Assembly (NCBI GenBank): GCA_019915015.1
Contig: JAHBBC010000008.1
Coordinates: forward strand, 1,364,001-1,428,000
From: Auriscalpium vulgare
Taxonomy: Eukaryota; Basidiomycota; Agaricomycetes; Russulales; Auriscalpiaceae
Reading direction: 5' to 3'
Length of the DNA: 64,000 nucleotides
Shown here: one piece after another, positions 57,771 through 64,000 of the stretch
Position numbering within the stretch: position 1 is the first letter of the stretch
How the letters are laid out: every line of letters begins with the position of its first letter
Notes under the pieces: generated by a model
What the model was told of the DNA's origin: nothing
Databases searched by the model: none
What the model saw: the letters and a program-made list of their open reading frames with translations, nothing else
Position numbers and translations under genes: made by a program

Positions 57771-58690
57771 TCACACATCTCCACCCTGCGCCGTCACGCA
57801 CCTGGCATTAGCGTTCTTCTGATGCCTCCTGACCGCATCCTTCCGACTGAAGACCTCCTCGCAGCCCCGTCGACCGCAGACGAATTTCTTCCTGCCCGCG
57901 TCGTGCGTCTTGACGTGCCGTTCCAGGTCCCACGAGCGGCCATTCTGCTGCACAAACGGGCAGCGCGGGCACACGAGAGCGTACGGGTGCGTGCGGGGCT
58001 TGCGGCCGGTCTGCGATGGGGCATGGGCGAGTACCCGGCCCGGGGCCGCGGGGGGAGAAAGTCGGAGAGGGAGAGCCTGGGCGCGGGGCACACGAAGGAG
58101 CCCAGCGGGAGCGGGGTGGGATACGCCGGCGGGCGCTGTGTTCGTGTGTTGTTGCGAGTCGGCGAGGGAGATGGAGGCGGAGGTGGAAGGAGCGTCGAGC
58201 GAGTCGCCCAGCGTCATGGGTATTGGCAACATCGGAGCGCCCGGCCCCGGCTGCGCACGTGACCGAGGTACCGCGTCCTCGACCGTATGCCCGGTGCCCG
58301 CGAGAGAAAGGTTCGCGGGGTCCACGGTACCGGTGAAGCTGTTGTCCCATGAGAGCCTGCACGCAATCAGACGTTGGAGCAACAAGGGAGACAAAACACG
58401 CACGACGTTGTAGGTTCATCTGCATCCAGCAGCAGCAGGTTCAGCAGTGCGTCAATCCACTCTGGCTCAGGGAGCAAAGGGTTGATAAGCTGGTGTTCCT
58501 CTGTGCCGTCGGCGAGCGTGGTACTCAAAAAGACACTTGTCTCGGAGGAAAAGAGGGAGTGCGAGGACAGCGTCGGGAACGTCTCGTATGCAGATGCCAC
58601 GGCGGCCGGCATCGTGTCGATGTCTACGTCAAATGAAGAGAAATCCATGAAGGACTCGGTGTAAATGGAATGCGTGGAAGTGATATCCAT
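57771..58690 (-). CDS. ZF4: two-finger zinc-finger protein
   Basis: Exons 58690-58404 and 58356-57771 total 873 nt and code for 290 residues. The N-terminus (MDFSSFDVDIDTMPAAVAS) is acidic and apolar. The end of exon 1 (LLPEPEWIDALLNLLLLDAD) looks like an amphipathic helix. The fingers are CPRCPFVQQNGRSWDLERH and CGRRGCEEVFSRKDAVRRHQ. The intron has GTGCGTG..GTGCAG ends at the same codon position as in ZF3. A TTATTAAAAG box on the minus strand near 58,735 is the likely TATA. Intact; oriented opposite to ZF3, with tails facing each other. Confidence 0.85.
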
Positions 58691-58845
58691 TGGGAGGCTG
58701 GAAGATGAGGAGGGGATGCAAGCAATGTGGGCTTTTAATAAGCAGACAGTACAGAGATGGCGCTTACTAGCTCTCTCCCACAGGTTGCAGCGTTGTCGTG
58801 TCTTCCGGATCGCTCCCACTGCTGTAATCCCCGGTCACGCACAGC

Positions 58846-60980
58846 TCAATGGCCCGTGACAGGCCTGCGTGGTACGTGCCAACGATAGCACAGCCGGGCA
58901 GCCTCGTGCCCAGCCCGATGCACACTTATGCGCGGCCGGGTATGCGGCAACTTGACCGCAAATAGCAGCTGCCTGACGCTGAAAGAAAGTAGCCGATCAA
59001 ATAAGCGCGAGGACTCTGACACTGTAGGAACTGACGGGCCTCTCGACATGAGAATCCAGTTGAGCGCGTGAACGGATGCGCGCGCCCTAGTTGACGTGAC
59101 GCAACTGTGACTGCATACGCAAGCAAAATGAGAAGGGATATCGGGCTGTGTAGTGTGCGTACATTCCAGACTGCCAAGATTTAAGAAGGCCGAGAAAGAA
59201 AGGGCCCAGATGATGCGTCGGCGATCACCGGCATCAAGGAGGCGCTGGCCAGTAATTGTTCGAGCGGAACACTGCATGGCGAGCGACTTGGTCGGGTATA
59301 TCAGGATATATTCGTTGATGTCCCGGTGCAAAATTTGCCGACGCCCTGATAGAGCCCGGGGGAGAGGCGCGCAGTCCGGATCGTGGTCGCAGATCTCTGA
59401 GCGTTGAAGAGTGATCAGCGACCTCTGTGATTGGGAAATAGAACTGGCAAAGCAACCTCGGCGCCTGGCGCCCGCTGTCTCCACATTCTTCACCGCCAAC
59501 GGTTCGACCCCCCTAACTACGGGACACAATATTGGAGCTGCAGGTCGAAGATACGCCGGTCAATGAGTGAAAACGGAAGTGAATGTGGACTTGAGAACTC
59601 ACAGGTGTGTTGCGCGCAAGGCGAGTCGACGAGGCTTTACGAACGGGGCTTCAGATTCGCGCTGCTGGTGAACAAAGAAGCTAATGAGAAGCCACGGCGG
59701 CTCGATGGGGCAGTGGACATACTATGGATATGGTTGCGGCTTGCCCTCTTGCCATGCGCAGCTCCGATCTCTGCATCACAGGCTCAGCGTGCGTGCGCGA
59801 ATCCTCTGTTCATGACTGCGTTGAACACCCACTAAAAGGCACCGGCACCAAAGTCCCGAAGGAGTTGTCAGATTGAATGCAAAAGGATGCCGCAATGCAC
59901 GCACCGAATCGCCTCAAAGTGGGCGGCCTCGATGGCAAGCGCGGGCTTGTCACGGCGTAGGGATCAGCAGAGAAGTTCGTTCTGAACTTGAGCGCACGCA
60001 TACACCATAGCCGTGATCAGGAGGAGAAGATGCATAGATCAGGAAGCGGACATGGGCGTCAGTGGAAGGTGTCGTGAACCTCAGCGGGCACGGGGCACGG
60101 TCGGAGCTCTGCGAACAAGTGCGGGAGCAAGAGTAAAATGCAATCGGTAGAGCGTTGTCGCCAGAGGGGCGTGTTGGACGAGCAAGGAGTGCTGATGTGA
60201 AGCCCTGTGAGACGAACTGGATAGACTGGATGAGAAAGTGAACGTACAATGAGAGCCTATGGTCGGCGCTGGCTCTGCGCGAGGTGCGCTCGGCCCTGCG
60301 TGTCCATCCCGTGGGCCCGGGCCGGTCTATGACCTCGAGCAGCCCACACAAAGTAACTCTGGATTCTAAACTCACAGAATCGGTAGCAGGGACTAAGCAT
60401 GGCATTATTTAGATAGAGAATGAAGTGAGTGCGCGGCGGACGCACCGATTCGCCTCGGAAGGTGACGAACTCGCTTGACGTGGCAGCGCACGACCTAAAT
60501 AATCGCTCTCGCCCTTGAGATCATTGTGCGAGCACTTTAGTTTGACTGGGATGCAGAGCGCGAAGGAGGACAGGGACTGCGACATGGCGGATGTGCTGGT
60601 CAGTGGCAGAGTCGCGGGGCCGCGTAGGCTAAAAATTCTGCGCCTGTTCCTCCCCGAGCTCGCCGTAGCTCAAGGTGGTGACTTCCGCAGGCACGCGGTC
60701 GACCACACGGTTTAACCAATACCTGGACATGAAGACTTGGATTGGATAGCGATGGGTTTATACAGATATAAAGCACGAGCGTCAGCATGAGCGTACGAGC
60801 ACATGTTGATCGGAATCGAAATAGAATCGGTACACAGCGGTAGGTTGAGGCGCTAAGATGGTAGCATATGATGACTGAAAAGCGCAGGCAGGATAGCAGA
60901 ATAGAACGAAACAAGCATGATAGCGATCGACAGCGAACAAAGAAACAAAACAAGCAGACCGAAAGTGCATGGACACGAAC
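58846..60980. other. Spacer with dispersed repeat copy, no supported gene
   Basis: Contains the second copy of the 43.56-kb repeat (59310-59560). Minus frames up to 227 codons (58,846-59,529) cross it but show no domain. From 59,600 to 60,980 only short frames are seen. The last 250 bases are the 3' flank of ZF5. Confidence 0.4.
59310..59560 (+). repeat. Dispersed repeat, copy 2
   Basis: Colinear with 43556-43800 (GCCGACGCCCTGATA at 59337, GCAGATCTCTGAG after it, then a GGACACAATATT/GGACCCAATACC block). Moderately diverged. Confidence 0.6.
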
Positions 60981-60983
60981 GAC

Positions 60984-61451
60984 TCACGCATTATCGCCCT
61001 GCGCCAGCGCGCACCTGGCGTTGGGGTTCTTCTGATGCCGCCTAACCGCATCCATCCTGCTGAAAATCTCCTTGCAGCCGCGACGACCACAGACGAACTT
61101 CTTCCTCACCCCATCGTGCGTCTTGACGTGCCGGTCCAGATCCCACCTGCGGCCGTTCTCCTGCACAAAAGGGCATTGCGTGCACCTCAGCGGCGGCGGG
61201 CGGCGCTTGCGCCTGGCTGGCGACGAGGTGCTCGAGGATCCGGGGGAGTGTGCTGGCGGGCGAGATGATGAAATGGGCGGAGCATTGACCGCGAGAGACG
61301 GGGGAGATAAACCAGCGACGACTGCGTGGGTGTCTTCATTGGTGGGCAGTTGCGCGAGGAGGGCGTTCGACGTGGAAGGAGAGAGAGAGTCGCTGAGCTG
61401 GGTCAAGGGCGTCGGCATCGATGCCTGTTCTGCGAGATAAGAGAAAGTCAA
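60984..61451 (-). pseudogene. ZF5: zinc-finger gene cut off by a retrotransposon
   Basis: It keeps the second exon of the family: Ser/Pro-rich sequence, then CTQCPFVQENGRRWDLDRH and CGRRGCKEIFSRMDAVRRHQ, ending QGDNA-stop. Both fingers are intact. About 35 bases before its first reliable codons the sequence becomes the terminal repeat of the DIRS-like element (from 61416). Exon 1 and promoter are therefore displaced or lost; they may lie beyond the right edge. Confidence 0.75.
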
Positions 61452-61681
61452 GTAGATAGCAGAAATGAATGAAAGATAAGAGAGATAAGAAAAGCGCTGA
61501 GGCGCGTAAACGAAAGCGAGAAAGAAAAGAGAAGTCGCCGCTACGCGGCGGCTATGAGCGTACCAGGCAATTCAGGAGCGTACCCGCCACTTTGCGTGGA
61601 CGTGGTGTGCGGGGCAACGTGATGGGATTGCGGTCCCGGAGAACCGTCGGCGAAACCCTGATGGGCACGCGTCAGGCCAAC
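61416..61681 (-). repeat. Split direct repeat, outer copy (B2)
   Basis: 266 bases, offset by 507 from 61923-62188 and without a visible difference. Starts CATCGATGCCTGTTCTGCG on the plus strand. Contains an inverted GCCGC-rich stem (CGCCGCTACGCGGCGG). Confidence 0.9.
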
Positions 61682-61922
61682 TCCTGAGGGACGTGAAACG
61701 GCGGGAAGGAGTACAATGTACGTAAGAAGTACGTAGGGATGGTGGGTGGGACGAAAATCGCACTGCGAGCGGGGCGTAAGAGACGAGGACGTCCTGCCAC
61801 CATCCGCAGGCCCGGGGTAATATACGAGGAGGAAGAAAGGGAACTAAGTATAAAGCAACGGGCCGGCCGGAGCGCGCGCCACGTGCATCGACCCCTACTC
61901 AAACCAAAGCCTTTGACTGTAA

Positions 61923-62188
61923 CATCGATGCCTGTTCTGCGAGATAAGAGAAAGTCAAGTAGATAGCAGAAATGAATGAAAGATAAGAGAGATAAGAAAA
62001 GCGCTGAGGCGCGTAAACGAAAGCGAGAAAGAAAAGAGAAGTCGCCGCTACGCGGCGGCTATGAGCGTACCAGGCAATTCAGGAGCGTACCCGCCACTTT
62101 GCGTGGACGTGGTGTGCGGGGCAACGTGATGGGATTGCGGTCCCGGAGAACCGTCGGCGAAACCCTGATGGGCACGCGTCAGGCCAAC
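61923..62188 (-). repeat. Split direct repeat, inner copy (B1)
   Basis: Identical to 61416-61681. The last three codons of the recombinase gene and its stop lie inside it. Confidence 0.9.
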
Positions 62189-63228
62189 ACGTTGGTGCCG
62201 CGGAAACCCAGCGGGTCGGCAGCGGTGCCTGGGGAGAGGGCCACATCATGGAGGGCGCGCGAGAGGTGGACGAGCCTGGGCCGGTCCACCTCTAGGTACA
62301 GGCGGTAGGCGTCGCTTCGCCAGCGACCTAGCAGCTGGATCTCGTAGTCGGAGAACCCAGCCGATGCCGCGGCAGAAGCGGCGCCTCGGCGGAAGCTGTG
62401 CCCTGAGAAGGCGCCGGACTCCAGACCGGCGCGGGAGAGCGCGCTGCGTATGGCGTGTATGAATTTGTCCCGCGTGAGCGGGACGCCTGGCGACTGCTCG
62501 AAGAGCGGCGCGTTAGCGGCGCGGGGCTCGCTGGCCAGGAGTGAGCGGATGGCGGCGACAGGGTCTGTGGGCTGCCCTGGTGCGGCCGAGATCGTGATCG
62601 TGATCCCCTTGCGGAAGGGATCGGTTTTGGAGGCTGGGAGGACGAGTTGGAGATAGGACGGGTGCTCGGCATCCGGGAGAAGCGTGAGTGATCCGCGGGT
62701 GACGTGAAAGTCGGGGCTGTAGGCGCCGTTTTTCGAAGTGAATTCCCCGCACCTGAGGAAGCCCGCGTATGCGAGGCAGCAAGCGGCGTAAATGGTGGGG
62801 TAGAGGGGTCCAGGCTCCAGGTGCGCGAGGAGGGCTCGGAGGACGGAGAGCGTGATCGGCTGTTTGGGCTTACGTCCGCGCTCCCCGTGATAGTGTTTGA
62901 TGCCCCGGATAAGTCTGCCGACTGTGGGAGACTCGACGGCTGAAAAGGGTAAGTCGGCTTCGACGTGCATGGATCTGACGTGAGTGAGATATGCTTTGAT
63001 CGTCTTGGGCTGCACCCTGCCGGCAAGGTTGCTGCACCACGCGAGAATACTTCCGAGGGATGCGGGGAGGATTGATCCGTCGGGATTGGCCAGGCCGTGT
63101 AGCTGGACGAACTGGATGTACGAGCGCTGGCCGACTGCGTAGGTAGACCGGGTACTGGACGCGATGCCGTGCCAAAGGTAAAAAGCGACGGGCGCGGGCC
63201 ATTGGCGATAGCGTTCGTACCATTCCAT
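62179..63228 (-). CDS. Tyrosine recombinase of DIRS-like element
   Basis: A 349-residue single-exon ORF. The N-terminal SAM-like part has SSTRSTYAVGQRSYIQFVQL. The catalytic part shows CLAYAGFLRCGEFT (first Arg), GHSFRRGAAS (His-x-x-Arg) and LGRWRSDAYRLYLE (Tyr). In such elements this enzyme inserts a circular cDNA, in place of an integrase. The ORF starts inside the end of the RNase H frame in another phase, so its expression may need re-initiation or frameshifting. It ends in the B1 repeat. Confidence 0.85.
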   Translation of the reverse strand: MEWYERYRQWPAPVAFYLWHGIASSTRSTYAVGQRSYIQFVQLHGLANPDGSILPASLGSILAWCSNLAGRVQPKTIKAYLTHVRSMHVEADLPFSAVESPTVGRLIRGIKHYHGERGRKPKQPITLSVLRALLAHLEPGPLYPTIYAACCLAYAGFLRCGEFTSKNGAYSPDFHVTRGSLTLLPDAEHPSYLQLVLPASKTDPFRKGITITISAAPGQPTDPVAAIRSLLASEPRAANAPLFEQSPGVPLTRDKFIHAIRSALSRAGLESGAFSGHSFRRGAASAAASAGFSDYEIQLLGRWRSDAYRLYLEVDRPRLVHLSRALHDVALSPGTAADPLGFRGTNVLA

Positions 63229-63998
63229 GGGAGGCGCCGGTAGGAAGGCTGCGGGTCGAGGTACGGGGCCAGTTCGAATAATCGGGAATATAAAAAACGA
63301 GAAGCGGCGTCAGCGAGCGGATTAGACTTTGTAGCGATCCAAAAAGGAGAAAAAGTGAGATCGAGGCGGCAGGCGAGATCCAGGAAGCGGCGCAGCAGAT
63401 CCATCGTGGGTGTAGATCGGATCGAGAGAGATTGCAAGGCGATTGCCACAGCCTGATTGTCGATATGGAAGATGACGTGTTTGCCCCAAAGTTTCTCCCC
63501 CCAGCAGAGAACCGCGTGGACGACCGCGAACAGTTCCTTGAATTGGATGTCGCGGTGGCGCATGCGCCGCGGGAGGCGGCATGCGAACCAGTGGGTGCCG
63601 AAGACGCCGCCAATGCCTTTGGCGCCGCTGGCGTCTGTGTGAATATGAACTTCTTCGCGGGACGGCGCTAAGAAGTGGACCCCGTTCCAGTGAGTGGCGA
63701 TCGAACGCCACCAAGCAAGATCTCGGCGGACGGCGCCTGGTAAGCGCCGCCGCGCGTGCTGATCTCGGAACGTCGACGAGAAGCGATATGCGTTGTGCAG
63801 GAACGCCCGGGACAGCGGGATGACCTGTGACACGAACTGGAGATATCCGGTCAGCTCCTGCAGCTCGCGCAGCGTGCAGTGAGACTTCGTGGACCATTCG
63901 TCCAGGAGTTCGGTCAAGATCTCGTGCTTTTCTGATGGAAGGCGAGCTTCCATCAGATTCGAATCGAGGATAAGGCCCAGAAAGTCAATGACCTGGGC
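62328..63998 (-). CDS. Reverse transcriptase/RNase H of DIRS-like element, partial
   Basis: The frame enters from the right edge with VIDFLGLILDSNL, typical of the end of a reverse transcriptase, and continues with TLRELQELTGYLQFVSQVIP. RNase H follows with VHIHTDASGAKGIGGVF, QFKELFAVVHAVL and IFHIDNQAVAIAL (Asp, Glu, Asp) and SNPLADAASR. Meaningful sequence ends near 63,270. Beyond that the frame stays open to 62328 only because it overlaps the recombinase gene in another phase. The 5' part is outside the window. Confidence 0.85.
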   Translation of the reverse strand, partial: AQVIDFLGLILDSNLMEARLPSEKHEILTELLDEWSTKSHCTLRELQELTGYLQFVSQVIPLSRAFLHNAYRFSSTFRDQHARRRLPGAVRRDLAWWRSIATHWNGVHFLAPSREEVHIHTDASGAKGIGGVFGTHWFACRLPRRMRHRDIQFKELFAVVHAVLCWGEKLWGKHVIFHIDNQAVAIALQSLSIRSTPTMDLLRRFLDLACRLDLTFSPFWIATKSNPLADAASRFLYSRLFELAPYLDPQPSYRRLPWNGTNAIANGPRPSLFTFGTASRPVPGLPTQSASARTSSSSSYTAWPIPTDQSSPHPSEVFSRGAATLPAGCSPRRSKHISLTSDPCTSKPTYPFQPSSLPQSADLSGASNTITGSADVSPNSRSRSPSSEPSSRTWSLDPSTPPFTPLAASHTRASSGAGNSLRKTAPTAPTFTSPADHSRFSRMPSTRPISNSSSQPPKPIPSARGSRSRSRPHQGSPQTLSPPSAHSWPASPAPLTRRSSSSRQASRSRGTNSYTPYAARSPAPVWSPAPSQGTASAEAPLLPRHRLGSPTTRSSC

Positions 63999-64000
63999 AG

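Larger units (their letters stand above)
61416..64000 (-). mobile_element. DIRS-like tyrosine-recombinase retrotransposon, 3' part
   Basis: Read on the minus strand from the window edge: end of reverse transcriptase, RNase H, tyrosine recombinase, then a repeat B1 (61923-62188), a 241-bp segment (61682-61922) and an identical repeat B2 (61416-61681). This B1-A2-B2 order is the split direct repeat layout of PAT/Ngaro-type elements; the matching A1 should lie at the 5' end, outside the window. The 266-bp repeats look identical, so the copy is probably young. It interrupts ZF5. Confidence 0.8.

Noticed and set aside
61469..61687. Basic plus-strand ORF repeated at 61976
   Set aside because: It lies in the split direct repeats of the retrotransposon, antisense to it, and is duplicated only because the repeat is.
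62328..63270. Extension of the RNase H frame as extra protein
   Set aside because: Past RNase H the frame is low-complexity and overlaps the recombinase in another phase; the opening is due to high GC.

Overview
The window looks like an accessory, repeat-rich stretch of nuclear DNA from a mushroom-forming basidiomycete (Agaricomycetes). The reasons are short introns of about 45-60 nt with GT..AG ends, basidiomycete-type F-box proteins, an Rds1-like ferritin-fold gene, a KDZ-transposase-associated CxC2 fragment, an Agaricomycete-type DDE transposase carrying a Ulp1 protease domain, and a DIRS-like tyrosine-recombinase retrotransposon. No rRNA gene, CRISPR array, intact tRNA or housekeeping operon was seen. 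All family names come from recognising motifs in translation; no database was searched.

Layout. 0-12 kb: a hairpin and tRNA-like repeats, a C2H2 zinc-finger gene (ZF1, minus strand), a frameshifted Rds1-like gene, an intact gene for an acidic low-complexity protein (8.8-9.6 kb), and coding-like blocks I cannot name. 12-18 kb: one probably intact F-box gene (plus) and one F-box gene (minus) split by two copies of a 300-bp element, followed by more decayed F-box/LRR-like sequence. 18.8-34 kb: seven direct-orientation copies of an unrecognised cassette. Each has a CACGTG box, a palindrome TTTGGCT-N10-AGCCAAA with an invariant 10-bp spacer, a TATA box and a very short ORF, and several are backed by decayed minus-strand LRR-like sequence. 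This is the most unusual structure in the window. 34.8-36.5 kb: a minisatellite with an exact 103-bp period and a 412-bp higher-order unit, then a near-perfect 30-bp-arm hairpin.

36.9-43.2 kb: a multi-exon gene of an Agaricomycete-expanded family (minus), a five-exon gene with two RNase H1-N/viroplasmin-like modules (plus), a four-exon orphan (plus) and a truncated KDZ CxC2 fragment (plus). 44.6-45.6 kb: a roughly 1-kb element with 29-bp terminal inverted repeats. 46-61.5 kb: four more zinc-finger paralogues. Two of these are intact (ZF3, ZF4), one is broken by a 23-bp tandem duplication (ZF2), and one is truncated by a retrotransposon (ZF5).

Inside the zinc-finger cluster, at 47,623-54,484, sits an apparently complete 6.86-kb DNA transposon. 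It has 32-bp TIRs, an 8-bp target-site duplication (TGTCGAGG) and a nine-exon transposase gene whose splice phases all agree, giving 2,007 codons before the stop. From 61.4 kb to the right edge lies the 3' part of a DIRS-like element on the minus strand: RT/RNase H, tyrosine recombinase and identical 266-bp split direct repeats. Overall, gene families here (F-box, zinc finger, cassette) expand by local duplication and are being broken up by mobile elements.
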